This document shows positions 1-7,476 of a stretch of DNA of 58,404 nt, piece after piece. Numbering within the stretch: the first letter of the stretch is position 1; the number at the start of each line of letters is the position of its first letter. This DNA comes from Thalassovita sp. (GTDB lineage: Bacteria; Pseudomonadota; Alphaproteobacteria; Rhodobacterales; Rhodobacteraceae), in contig JARGPB010000020.1 of the NCBI GenBank assembly GCA_029212905.1, forward strand, positions 1-58,404. The letters are read 5' to 3'. Under the pieces are notes generated by a model, which saw nothing but the letters and a program-made list of their open reading frames with translations, searched no databases and was not told the DNA's origin. A program made the position numbers and the translations under genes.

Positions 1-11
1 GGCATTCCTAC

Positions 12-39
12 TTGAAGCCCAGAGTTACGATAGTATATT
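12..39 (+). promoter_or_regulatory. Putative promoter with 12-mer CGATAGTATATT
   Basis: A TTGAAG hexamer lies 16 bases before TATATT, about 95 bases upstream of the first small gene. The 12-mer at 28-39, covering the -10 region, recurs exactly on the minus strand at 4648-4659, in front of the secreted-protein gene there. The repeat suggests a common promoter class for the two genes. The promoter call itself is inference. Confidence 0.35.
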
Positions 40-132
40 ATCAACCGCAAGATGTAATATCGCGGTATGGCTGTAGTTTGGTTACACAAACACTAGGCAC
101 GGCCTGTGCCCACGATCAAGGAGATAACAGGT

Positions 133-426
133 TTGAGAAACCCAAGGTTGACCGGCCTGCCCCCATTACAAGCTATGGCCCTTCTGATCTGCCTCCCCGG
201 ACCGAGTTTTGCTGAAACTTGCCTCGCACCGCCCCGTCCCTTCCTGCCAAGCGATTCGCAGGCGGCCCGTGACTACGTCGATCTCATCCGTGGCGATTTC
301 GAAGACTACGTCCAGGATATCCAGAGCTACTTTCGTTGCCTCGAAATGGAGCGCGCCCGCGCGTTCAAGGAAGCGCGGGAGGTCAGTGAGGACTACGGCC
401 GGTTTCTGCAATTGGTAGGGGATTGA
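133..426 (+). CDS. Small secreted protein, function unknown
   Basis: Predicted 97-residue exported protein that I do not recognise. The TTG start at 133 is preferred because an AAGGAG ribosome site lies just upstream (118-123) and it places a signal peptide at the N terminus: a short basic start, a hydrophobic stretch MALLICLPG, and a likely cleavage after SFA near residue 27. A GTG at 106 in the same frame would need a long non-hydrophobic lead and has no visible ribosome site. The mature part is about 70 residues, acidic and helical-looking, with two cysteines (ETC and FRC) that could form a disulfide in the periplasm. Neighbours are a small regulator and short hypothetical genes, as is common in accessory DNA. 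Confidence 0.55.
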   Translation: MRNPRLTGLPPLQAMALLICLPGPSFAETCLAPPRPFLPSDSQAARDYVDLIRGDFEDYVQDIQSYFRCLEMERARAFKEAREVSEDYGRFLQLVGD

Positions 427-550
427 TGGGTTATCCGGGGAGCATCAGACTTGCAGCCCATGGAAACCCGACGCCGATAACACCCTCAAGTATCTACTTT
501 TTAGATAATAGATTTCATCCGCTAGCGACGTCACAAAAGGTATGTGACGC

Positions 551-808
551 GTGGCAAAGACAATCAGAAGCAAGGGACAGGTGGCGCTTTGCCAAGCGTT
601 GGTCGACGCCCGGATCAAGGCGGGCCTCAGTCAGAAAGACTTGGCGGGCAAGCTCAGATGCCACCAATCCCTTATTGCCCGTCTTGAAAGCGGTCAGCGC
701 CGGGTCGACGTTGTCGAACTGGTCGTTTTGGCGCGTGCCATCGGCTTTGATCCGTTCCAGCTTCTGGCGATCGTTGAAGCCGCCACGGAGCCCGACCACA
801 GGATTTGA
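551..808 (+). CDS. XRE-family helix-turn-helix regulator
   Basis: An 85-residue single-domain DNA-binding protein. Residues about 14-68 match the Cro/CI-type HTH pattern: an ARIKAGLSQKDLA first helix pair, then HQSLIARLESGQRRV as recognition helix and follow-on, then a leucine-rich packing helix. The start is GTG, with AAAGG about a dozen bases upstream. Small XRE proteins of this size act as repressors in mobile or accessory regions or as antitoxin-like partners. No toxin-like partner is evident next to it. Its target is unknown. Confidence 0.75.
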   Translation: MAKTIRSKGQVALCQALVDARIKAGLSQKDLAGKLRCHQSLIARLESGQRRVDVVELVVLARAIGFDPFQLLAIVEAATEPDHRI

Positions 809-825
809 AGCCAATGAATTGTTGA

Positions 826-981
826 GAAAACCGGAACCCATTTTCCCGGTCTGATGATCATTCCCTCATCGAGGACCAGGTAGCCAAAATCAACGAAGTC
901 CGGCGCGCCGTCGTAGTGAACGCTCTGCAACTCCACGCCGCAATTCGCAGCGCCACAGTGCAGGAAGTCAGTAAACAGTGA
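826..981 (+). other. Open frame without a start codon, possible decayed gene
   Basis: After a stop at 823-825 this frame stays open to TGA at 979-981 and reads as plausible protein (SDDHSLIEDQVAKINEVRR, then a helix-like tail ending VSKQ). It has no ATG, GTG or TTG. Its stop overlaps the GTG of the next small ORF as GTGA, the normal layout for coupled genes. It may be the 3' part of a gene whose 5' end was lost or frameshifted, perhaps with the adjoining regulator. I cannot assign a function. Confidence 0.25.
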
Positions 982-1205
982 ACGACGATAAGGGTGAGGG
1001 CGTCGCGATCGCCAATCTGATCGGGACCGATGGTTGCAGTGTTGTTGGTTGGGTTTATCGCTGGAGTACTGGCTCACATGCGGTGATGTGGGACGTCCAA
1101 GGGCCCCAGCCGGTATCGGAAACCCGGCCGGATATAAGTGACGAACAGAAGCAAGAAATCGACTTCGACGCACTCATGCGGATCCGAAAAAGTGACAGCA
1201 GATAG
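978..1205 (+). CDS. Small hypothetical protein
   Basis: A 75-residue ORF starting at GTG that overlaps the preceding open frame by four bases (GTGA), so translational coupling is possible. The middle part (IGTDGCSVVGWVYRWSTG, then a tryptophan and proline-rich turn) has a regular beta-strand look. The C-terminal third is acidic and charged. No signal peptide or membrane segment is present. I recognise no family. Bases 1206-1356, up to the end of the convergent methyltransferase gene, hold no gene that I can support. Confidence 0.4.
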   Translation: MNDDKGEGVAIANLIGTDGCSVVGWVYRWSTGSHAVMWDVQGPQPVSETRPDISDEQKQEIDFDALMRIRKSDSR

Positions 1206-1356
1206 GCTTCTCAGGCAGCCACCAGTTCATATTGATGGAAGGGGTCTGCGAGCGTACCGGTCAGTAGAGCAGATGGCAGCGAAGGTCTCGAAGAAGCCGA
1301 GAGTACTGAATGCTGCACGATACACGAGTGTTCGCTTTGCAAGTTTTGGCCCAACC

Positions 1357-1908
1357 TCAGAGGAACCGCCGCACGCGCGCCGAGTAGTTCTCGAATGCGG
1401 TGCCGTATTGGTCTTGGAGCCAAGGTTCCTCGGAAAACGGCGCGGCAAAAAGCACGGCAATCCCCGCCAACCCGATTACCATCGCCCCGGGCGCTGCTGA
1501 CAGGATCATCCAACCAATGACGATGCCAATATCAGCCATATACTGTGGGTTTCTAGAGTAACGATACATGCCCTCGGTGCGCAGGTTGCCCTTGGCTCCC
1601 CCAGTTTGCGGCACTCCAAAATGTGAGACTTCCATCCATACGACGACGTTGCCGATCAAGATGAGTGGCAGGCCGACGCCAAACCGCAACCAACTCGGTA
1701 TGTTCAAATCAGCCCAACCCCAGACACCAAACAGGATGAGAACCCCGAACAGTGTGAATGTTGGCACCCAGACAAGGAAAGGCGTGAGTGTCGTGTAGCG
1801 TTTTGGCGGCCATATCCGCCGATCAGGAAAGGCAATTGACCAGAGGATTGCTGCAAGGGTCATAGCAGCAACCCCAAGACCCAGAATAATGAGAAAGCCC
1901 TGCATCAT
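1357..1908 (-). CDS. Isoprenylcysteine carboxyl methyltransferase-like membrane protein (CzcN-like)
   Basis: A 183-residue integral membrane protein with about four to five hydrophobic segments (residues 5-22, 45-65, 75-95 and 130-160). The motif RYSRNPQYMADI near 117-128 matches the RxxRNPxY signature of the phospholipid/isoprenylcysteine methyltransferase superfamily, which uses S-adenosylmethionine within the membrane. Homologues called CzcN accompany heavy-metal efflux operons. Its start overlaps the upstream transporter stop (ATGA), so it is the last gene of the three-gene metal operon. Its substrate is unknown. The family call is confident, but the role in metal tolerance is inferred from context. 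Confidence 0.8.
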   Translation of the reverse strand: MMQGFLIILGLGVAAMTLAAILWSIAFPDRRIWPPKRYTTLTPFLVWVPTFTLFGVLILFGVWGWADLNIPSWLRFGVGLPLILIGNVVVWMEVSHFGVPQTGGAKGNLRTEGMYRYSRNPQYMADIGIVIGWMILSAAPGAMVIGLAGIAVLFAAPFSEEPWLQDQYGTAFENYSARVRRFL

Positions 1909-2540
1909 GCCTCCGCGTGTTTGTGGTCGATTATTTCCCGTCGTTCTGCGAGGGCTTGCCGCACGATCTGGAAAGCGGACGACAGGAACAATCCAGCCAT
2001 GATTGTTGCGACGATCAAGTCAGGCCAGCCTGTTGCGGTGCCCCAGACGCCCAAGGCTGCGAACATGACGGCGACGTTGCCGATGGCGTCATTGCGTGAA
2101 CATAGCCAGACGGACCGCACGTTGGCGTCACCGTCTTTGTAGCGCACCAACAAGAACACGCTGGCAAGGTTGGTCAGCAAAGCCAAAAAGCCAACAGCGC
2201 CCATAATCTCGGCTGTGGGAACCCCGACATAAAACACGCGGTAGACAGTCGATCCGAAGACCCAAAGCCCCATTAACAAGAGGCTGAAACCCTTGAACAG
2301 CGCGGCATTGGTGCGGGCGCGAAGTGACGCCCCGATGACGGCCAGAGAGATACCGTAGGTCATTGCGTCACCCGCGAAGTCGAGAGCATCGGCTTGCAAC
2401 GCTTGCGATTTGGCAATGTGACCGGCCGTCATTTCCACCGCGAACATTGTCGCATTGAGGGCAATGACGATCCAGAGACGTCGTTTGTAGTCATCTGATA
2501 CGCCGTCAAACTTGGCGTCGTGTCCGCAGCAACCGGCCAT
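1905..2540 (-). CDS. CDF-like cation transporter, short form
   Basis: A 211-residue membrane protein related to cation diffusion facilitators, which export divalent metals in exchange for protons. The N terminus, MAGCCGH, carries likely metal-binding Cys and His. Six hydrophobic segments follow. The first motif, DALDFAGDAMTYG, keeps the two Asp of the CDF metal site. The second, SRNDAIGN, has Asn/Asp where zinc transporters have HxxxD, which suggests a different metal preference. The usual C-terminal cytoplasmic domain is absent. The ATG at 2540 is chosen because it overlaps the preceding stop (TAATG) and has GGAGG upstream. The longer open frame reaching 3101 is read-through of the neighbour. 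Confidence 0.85.
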   Translation of the reverse strand: MAGCCGHDAKFDGVSDDYKRRLWIVIALNATMFAVEMTAGHIAKSQALQADALDFAGDAMTYGISLAVIGASLRARTNAALFKGFSLLLMGLWVFGSTVYRVFYVGVPTAEIMGAVGFLALLTNLASVFLLVRYKDGDANVRSVWLCSRNDAIGNVAVMFAALGVWGTATGWPDLIVATIMAGLFLSSAFQIVRQALAERREIIDHKHAEA

Positions 2541-3310
2541 TAGATTGCCTCCTTCGTTTTGAAATCCGATTGAGTTGGCACGAGGCTTGCCTCGCCACCG
2601 GGAATGCTCGGCACATGACCGCTCCGCAACTTCTTGACGCGGTGGTTCATCCAGTGGCGAACGATGAGGCGATAGAGAAAACCCTTGATGCCAGTCAACT
2701 GACGGTGGGATGCATAGAATGTATCGGGATCGTCGAACGTGCCAAAGTCGTGGTTGATACCAGTCTTCTGAATGTAAGTGCTGGCCCCGCGCCATTCGAC
2801 TTGCGGATTTTGCAGGCAATCCGTGCCTGCACCATAGGCGCACAAGGATTGACGCTGCGGGAAAGCATCTTGCAAGGCGGCGAGGACGGCTGCATCCAAA
2901 ATGAAGCCCTCGAGGTTCAACCACTGCCCGCCATGATAGATTTCGACCCATGAGTGGATGATGTTTTGGGGGGCAAGCGGATAGATCAGCTCTGGCACGA
3001 CCCCACGCTGCAATCGCTTGTCGATGGTGAAGCCGTGAAAGCGACACGGAACTCCATGAGCGCGCAAGAGCGCCATAAGCAGAGTGCCCTTCGTATTGCA
3101 CTGCCCATAGCCGTCAGCCAGAACCCTGGAGGCTGACAACGCATCATCGGAATTGTAGCCGAACAAGATTTCGTTGCGGACAAAGTCATACGCTGCGCCA
3201 ATCCGGTCGGTTTGTGAAAGGGACAGCCAGCCACGGTCAGCAATTAGGCGCTGAATGGGTGTCGCGTCGAAGTCCAGAAAGGGTGTCGGGGACAGGTATT
3301 GGTCGGTCAT
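2540..3310 (-). CDS. Transglutaminase-like cysteine protein
   Basis: A 256-residue soluble protein with the papain-like transglutaminase fold. The probable catalytic triad is C71 in YGQCNTK, H119 in NIIHSWVEIY and D139 in LEGFILD. Bacterial members are proteases, amidases or peptide-processing enzymes more often than true cross-linkers. It is the first gene of the leftward operon that runs from the MerR-type promoter and is translationally coupled to the transporter gene. Why a transglutaminase-like enzyme would be induced with a metal transporter is unclear. Processing or modification of a metal ligand or envelope protein is a guess. No signal peptide is seen. Confidence 0.8.
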   Translation of the reverse strand: MTDQYLSPTPFLDFDATPIQRLIADRGWLSLSQTDRIGAAYDFVRNEILFGYNSDDALSASRVLADGYGQCNTKGTLLMALLRAHGVPCRFHGFTIDKRLQRGVVPELIYPLAPQNIIHSWVEIYHGGQWLNLEGFILDAAVLAALQDAFPQRQSLCAYGAGTDCLQNPQVEWRGASTYIQKTGINHDFGTFDDPDTFYASHRQLTGIKGFLYRLIVRHWMNHRVKKLRSGHVPSIPGGEASLVPTQSDFKTKEAI

Positions 3311-3338
3311 GGTGGCCTCTTGAGTCTGTGTCCCACCC

Positions 3339-3369
3339 TATCTACACTCTCTAGTGACTAGAGGTTCAA
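3339..3369 (-). promoter_or_regulatory. MerR-type promoter with 19-bp spacer and operator
   Basis: On the minus strand, TTGAAC (3369-3364) and TAGATA (3344-3339) are separated by exactly 19 bases, the over-long spacing that MerR-family activators correct by twisting DNA. The spacer contains the perfect inverted repeat CTCTAG-TNN-CTAGAG. It drives the transglutaminase-transporter-methyltransferase operon and sits upstream of the divergent merR gene. Confidence 0.85.
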
Positions 3370-3380
3370 GGGGTTTCTTC

Positions 3381-3797
3381 ATGTTTTCTATCGGCGAGCT
3401 TTCAAAGCGCACAAAAGTCAAGGTTCCCACCATCCGCTACTATGAGGAAATGGGGCTATTGGCCGAAGCCGAACGCACAAGCGGCAATCAAAGACGCTAC
3501 GATAAGGATGGATTGGAACGATTGAGTTTCATTCGCCATGCCCGTGATCTGGGCTTTTCGATTGAAGCTATCTCATCGCTTATTGAACTACAGGACCATC
3601 CGGATCGGTCATGCGAAACCGCGACGGAAATAGCCACCTCGCAGCTTGCAGATGTGCGCGCCAAAATCAAACGTCTGAAGTTGTTGGAAAAGGAACTGAC
3701 CCGGATATCCAAAGGCTGTGATGGACAGGGCGTATCGGAAGACTGCTACGTTCTGGCGTCCTTGGCCGATCATGAACTCTGTAGCAGGGAGCACTGA
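3381..3797 (+). CDS. MerR-family metal-responsive regulator (ZntR/CadR/PbrR type)
   Basis: A 138-residue MerR-family activator. The N-terminal winged helix (residues 1-70) has the typical FSIGELSKRTKVKVPTIRYYE start. A long dimerisation helix follows (about 80-110), then a C-terminal loop with C113 and C122. Together with C78 these match the metal-binding cysteine positions of the zinc, cadmium and lead sensors. C134 is an extra thiol. The start at 3381 is chosen over an in-frame TTG or ATG further upstream because AAGGGG lies 8 bases before it and the family begins at this point. It reads divergently from the operon it should control. The actual metal is not decided by sequence alone. Confidence 0.9.
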   Translation: MFSIGELSKRTKVKVPTIRYYEEMGLLAEAERTSGNQRRYDKDGLERLSFIRHARDLGFSIEAISSLIELQDHPDRSCETATEIATSQLADVRAKIKRLKLLEKELTRISKGCDGQGVSEDCYVLASLADHELCSREH

Positions 3798-3910
3798 TTG
3801 AGATAGCAGGCATTACAAATTGCAACGTAATCGGCGGCAAGGGCCGGTATTTGAGCAACTCAGCACGTTCAAATTTCCGCAGTATGATAGAAAAGCTGTC
3901 TTTGTCCGCG

Positions 3911-4606
3911 CTAGTAGTTCACCTGTTCGAAGCCATAGTTGCCTTCATAGTCACGCCAATCGACGAAGACAGATCGGTGATAGATACTTGGGCAATTCTG
4001 ACCCCAACGTTCAAGTCCCACATGGGCCTCGGGCAGGGCAGTTATAGAAGATCGCTGCCATGAGAAATCGCCTTGGGTCCCATAGGTGCCGAGAACCACG
4101 GTAGCGCTTCGGTTGCAGTCACCATCGCGCCCGGACTCGTGCTGTCGTGCATACCGTACATCGAAGACGCGGATGGAACGCACGAAATTGAACTCAGGTC
4201 CGCTGATATCGATGTCTGCGCGGTCCTGAACGCGCCGGAGTGCCTGGTCGGTGGGCACGAGATCGTCGACTGGCAAGGATTGGAGCGGTCGACGGTTGTC
4301 CGCCTGGTACAAGGCTTCAACGCTGCGGCCAGCGTTGTTTGATGGCCGATCGTTCTCATAGGAGGCGCCCATGGGACAGCGCCAGATTTGCAGCGGCGGT
4401 TCCACTGGCCAGGGCGTGATCCGCCTGATGAATTCGGCGCGAGCCCGGGCGCACGGGACGGATGCAGGCCAGCCGCCAGAAAGGCACAAGAGGATCGCGC
4501 AATCGATCGGGTAAGTCTGCGCGCGCGCAGGCACCGGAAGCGCAAAGCTTGCCACAGTCAAAGCGACAGCGATCGAGGGGAGGAGCATCTTGATTAAATG
4601 GCGCAT
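3911..4606 (-). CDS. Secreted hypothetical protein, cysteine-containing
   Basis: A 231-residue protein with a clear Sec signal peptide: MRHLIKMLLPSIAVALTV, cleaved after ARAQ near residue 30. The start at 4606 has GGAGG upstream, whereas the longer frame to 4642 does not. The mature part begins with a cysteine-rich segment (DCAILLCLSGGWPASVPC) and ends with a motif-rich region (SVFVDWRDYEGNYGFEQVNY). I recall similar unassigned secreted proteins in accessory and conjugative regions of Rhodobacterales, but I cannot name a function. The gene shares a promoter-like 12-mer with the first small gene of the window. Confidence 0.6.
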   Translation of the reverse strand: MRHLIKMLLPSIAVALTVASFALPVPARAQTYPIDCAILLCLSGGWPASVPCARARAEFIRRITPWPVEPPLQIWRCPMGASYENDRPSNNAGRSVEALYQADNRRPLQSLPVDDLVPTDQALRRVQDRADIDISGPEFNFVRSIRVFDVRYARQHESGRDGDCNRSATVVLGTYGTQGDFSWQRSSITALPEAHVGLERWGQNCPSIYHRSVFVDWRDYEGNYGFEQVNY

Positions 4607-4647
4607 GCTGAGGAACCTCCGTGACAGGGGTCCAGTATACATACGAA

Positions 4648-4659
4648 AATATACTATCG
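4648..4659 (-). promoter_or_regulatory. Second copy of promoter 12-mer CGATAGTATATT
   Basis: Exact minus-strand repeat of the element at 28-39, extended to 15 bases with one difference (TT[AG] at the front). It lies about 45 bases before the start of the secreted-protein gene and overlaps a TATATT -10-like hexamer. Confidence 0.35.
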
Positions 4660-4885
4660 CAACACTAAGTATAAAATCGCATAATGAAGTTTATGTTAAA
4701 TTCTCTAAGTCTTATTTCCAAGGGAACTAATAACAAAGTGAAACTATGAACAGCGTTTTGAACGGGAACACTTCCGCCAAAGAACAATCAACGAACTGCG
4801 ACACACGTGTTCGAAACCTGACCGCTGCGTGCGCGGCCGTAACCACCTTAGTTGCTCTTCATCCCGACCTGCTACCGAGACGAAA
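4660..4885. other. AT-rich intergenic junction
   Basis: About 225 bases, AT-rich in the first half and without a convincing gene. A 47-codon frame at 4746-4889 (plus strand) has no good ribosome site and overlaps the end of the ABC ATPase gene, so it is not called. The stretch separates the metal/accessory block from the catabolic operons and may be an old insertion boundary, but no target duplication or integrase is visible. Confidence 0.3.
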
Positions 4886-6403
4886 TTAGTGGACTGCCGC
4901 GAACATGATCCGTTCTTCCGTTGCCTCCTCGGGTGAAAACTCCTCTACGATGCGACCTGCTCGCGAGACCAGAATGCGATCGGAGATGTTCATGATCTCG
5001 GGCAAATAAGAGGAGATCACGACAACAGCGATGCCTTGATCCGCAAGCTCGTTGATAAGTTGGTGAATTTCGGCGATGGCGCCGACGTCAACACCACGCG
5101 TCGGCTCGTCAAAGATAACGATCTTGGGTTTTTGGACGAGCGCACGCGCAATCACCACTTTCTGCTGGTTCCCCCCTGACAGCTCGATCACTCGAGCGTT
5201 AGAGTTGATCGCCTTGATGTTTAGCTTCTTGCTCCACTCGGCCGCCATTTCCTTCACCTCCGAGAAGCTGACGAAAAAGCTAGAGCTGACATTTGCGGCT
5301 TGCGCGGCACGATGGATATTGTCCGCAATCGACATGTTCTCGAAAAATCCTTCGATTTTCCGATCTTCCGTCACGTAGACGATCCCGTCTTTGACCGCAC
5401 GCCGAGGTGTTCGGTAGCGCACCGGCTTGTTGTTTAGTCGCACCTCGCCACCATGAAAGAAATCCCGTTTTAGGACACCCGAGATAACTTTGGCGGCCTC
5501 CGTTCTGCCGGAGCCGATGAGACCAAAAATGCCAGTGATTTGACCATTGTAGACGGAGAAGGAGTTGTTCTTAACCACCTTTGACATCGACAAGTTCTGA
5601 ACCGAAAGAACCTTTTTTCCTGGTCGCCGTACGATGTCTTCCCCATGGGAATGGTAGAGCTCCTCCGAGAGCGTGCGGCCCACCATTGCCTGAACAATCG
5701 AATTGCGATCAAATTCGCCTGTCGGTCCGGTCGCTACCAGTTCCCCATCGCGCAGGACCGAAATGCTGTCGGCAATAGCCAGCGCCTCTTCCAGGGCGTG
5801 GCTGATAAAAATCACCGCGACGCCACGGCGTGTTAGTTGCTTCACCAGATTGAAGAAGTGCCGTTTTTCTTCAGGCGTGAGAGTGGCCGTGGGTTCGTCG
5901 AAGATGATAACCCGTGCCTGCTGACGCACAGCCCGAGCGATTTCCACCATCTGTTTCTTCGCAGCGCCCAAGGTGGCGACATCCGCCCAAGGGTCCACAT
6001 CAAAGTTGAGGGACTGCATGAATTGCTGGGCCGCGATGTAGATCCCGCGAAGACGGTTGAATAGCTTTTCTTCGCCTAGATAAAGGTTCTGGGCAACGGT
6101 CATCGAGGGCACCAGGCTTGTTTCCTGAAACACCATCGCAATGCCATTTTCCAACGCTTCGCCTGGCGTTGAAAAAGACACAGACTGCCCGTTTAGCAGC
6201 ATTTCTCCCGAGGTAAGCTCTGTTACTCCAGCCATAATCTTGGTGAGGGTCGACTTGCCGGCGCCGTTTTCTCCGAGCAGGGCGTGGACCTCGCCGGGGG
6301 CAAGCCTAAAATCGACATTCTTGATGGCCGGAACTCCGCGATATTCCTTGGTTGCGGATCGCATTTCTACCAGGGGTTGTCCGTCAATCATTTCTACACT
6401 CAT
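4886..6403 (-). CDS. Sugar-type ABC transporter, double ATPase subunit (RbsA/MglA type)
   Basis: A 505-residue cytoplasmic protein with two fused nucleotide-binding domains, as in carbohydrate uptake-2 (CUT2) importers. NBD1 has Walker A GENGAGKST (44-52) and Walker B VIIFDEPT (about 163-170). Its signature reads LGAAKKQ instead of LSGGQ, which is normal for this family. NBD2 has a degenerate Walker A (GLIGSGRTE), an intact LSGGNQQK signature and DEPTRGVDVGA. It is the last gene of the leftward operon and its start overlaps the preceding stop by ATGA. It should power both permeases encoded upstream. The substrate is unknown. Confidence 0.95.
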   Translation of the reverse strand: MSVEMIDGQPLVEMRSATKEYRGVPAIKNVDFRLAPGEVHALLGENGAGKSTLTKIMAGVTELTSGEMLLNGQSVSFSTPGEALENGIAMVFQETSLVPSMTVAQNLYLGEEKLFNRLRGIYIAAQQFMQSLNFDVDPWADVATLGAAKKQMVEIARAVRQQARVIIFDEPTATLTPEEKRHFFNLVKQLTRRGVAVIFISHALEEALAIADSISVLRDGELVATGPTGEFDRNSIVQAMVGRTLSEELYHSHGEDIVRRPGKKVLSVQNLSMSKVVKNNSFSVYNGQITGIFGLIGSGRTEAAKVISGVLKRDFFHGGEVRLNNKPVRYRTPRRAVKDGIVYVTEDRKIEGFFENMSIADNIHRAAQAANVSSSFFVSFSEVKEMAAEWSKKLNIKAINSNARVIELSGGNQQKVVIARALVQKPKIVIFDEPTRGVDVGAIAEIHQLINELADQGIAVVVISSYLPEIMNISDRILVSRAGRIVEEFSPEEATEERIMFAAVH

Positions 6404-7476
6404 GTTATTGCCCTCACGATGGCGTCTCCGCCCTTGGAAGCGATCACGAGCCCCTCATCTGTGGGCAGACAGCTCGTTACTCCGTGCCGGTGCCCATCGG
6501 CGCGGGAATGTAGGCTTTCCCAAGGCGTTCCCTCACCATCGAGGCGGACCACGAGCCCAATGGAGCGGGACGGTGCCCAGGGTTTCAGTTCGCCCAACTG
6601 CTTCAGCCCGCCCCCTTGCATCGGCTCAAGGTAGGAATTCGGGTAGTGAAGCGAAGGTGCGAGCCAGTATTCAGGATCAATCTCCGCGATCATTCGTTTA
6701 CGGTACTCATTCTCTCGCAGGACGAATTCGATCAGCTGTGTACGTGGTGCAAAAACGCACATCCAGATGTCGTTTCCGGCCCCCGGTACAAGGCGTGAAG
6801 GATAGCCCGGAAGCTCATCGAGGACCGGAGTGATCTTGCCATCTTCGGCAATGCTAAGAACGCGATGCTTCCAGCTTTCCGAAACCAGAATTCCACCGTC
6901 CGGTTTCAGTGCGACCCCGCTTGGAAAAGCAAGATTCTGCGCTATGCAGATCGCTTCCTCGGTCCGGAGATCAATTTTCATGACGGAGCCGGTGGCGCCA
7001 AAGGTCATCAGATCCCGCTTCCACTCCCCCATGGCATGCTGCCTGCTAGCGAGGCAAATCAACAGGGTATCGGCATCGACAAAGACTGCGGCGCTCGGCG
7101 CCACGATCGGCGTCTGGCCTAGGGCCGAAAGTCTTTTGCCATCATGGGGTCCGCCCCTAATCTCGATGCGGCCGGCACCTAACCCGATCGCCAACGCACC
7201 GGATGGATGACTGGTGAGAAACTCGATGGTGCTGTCGGTAGCATCCAATTCCTCGACCTGGCCGTCTGCTGTCAGACAGCGCAGTGAGCTACCGCTGGAG
7301 AACAGGACTTTACCGTCATGGAGGACGAGGTTGTCCGGAGCTTCGGTTGAAACCAGAAGCTCGGCTTCCTCGATACGGTTGTTCGGTCGCAGAGCGCCAT
7401 CCATAGGCGGTAGCGTGATCGCCGCATCCCCGCTGCCGCGGAGCCGATCGATGTAGCGGGTGAACACGTTACCCAT
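6400..7476 (-). CDS. SMP-30/strictosidine-synthase-like six-bladed propeller protein
   Basis: A 358-residue soluble beta-propeller related to the SMP-30/gluconolactonase and strictosidine-synthase-like families, which bind a divalent metal in the central channel and hydrolyse lactones or related esters. Visible landmarks are LPGYPSRLVPG, typical of the strictosidine-synthase-like group, PSGVALKPDGGILVSE for a propeller blade, and an EYRKRM segment shared with the fused copy next door. The ATG at 7476 overlaps the end of the upstream gene by eight bases. An upstream in-frame extension to 7572 overlaps that gene further and is not used. The operon suggests intracellular processing of the imported compound. 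Confidence 0.8.
   Translation of the reverse strand: MGNVFTRYIDRLRGSGDAAITLPPMDGALRPNNRIEEAELLVSTEAPDNLVLHDGKVLFSSGSSLRCLTADGQVEELDATDSTIEFLTSHPSGALAIGLGAGRIEIRGGPHDGKRLSALGQTPIVAPSAAVFVDADTLLICLASRQHAMGEWKRDLMTFGATGSVMKIDLRTEEAICIAQNLAFPSGVALKPDGGILVSESWKHRVLSIAEDGKITPVLDELPGYPSRLVPGAGNDIWMCVFAPRTQLIEFVLRENEYRKRMIAEIDPEYWLAPSLHYPNSYLEPMQGGGLKQLGELKPWAPSRSIGLVVRLDGEGTPWESLHSRADGHRHGVTSCLPTDEGLVIASKGGDAIVRAIT

Noticed and set aside
2541..3101. N-terminal extension of the CDF transporter frame
   Set aside because: It overlaps the transglutaminase gene in another frame. The ATG at 2540 has a good ribosome site and a coupled stop.
4746..4889. 47-codon ORF before the ABC ATPase end
   Set aside because: Weak ribosome site, overlaps the convergent gene end, no family resemblance.
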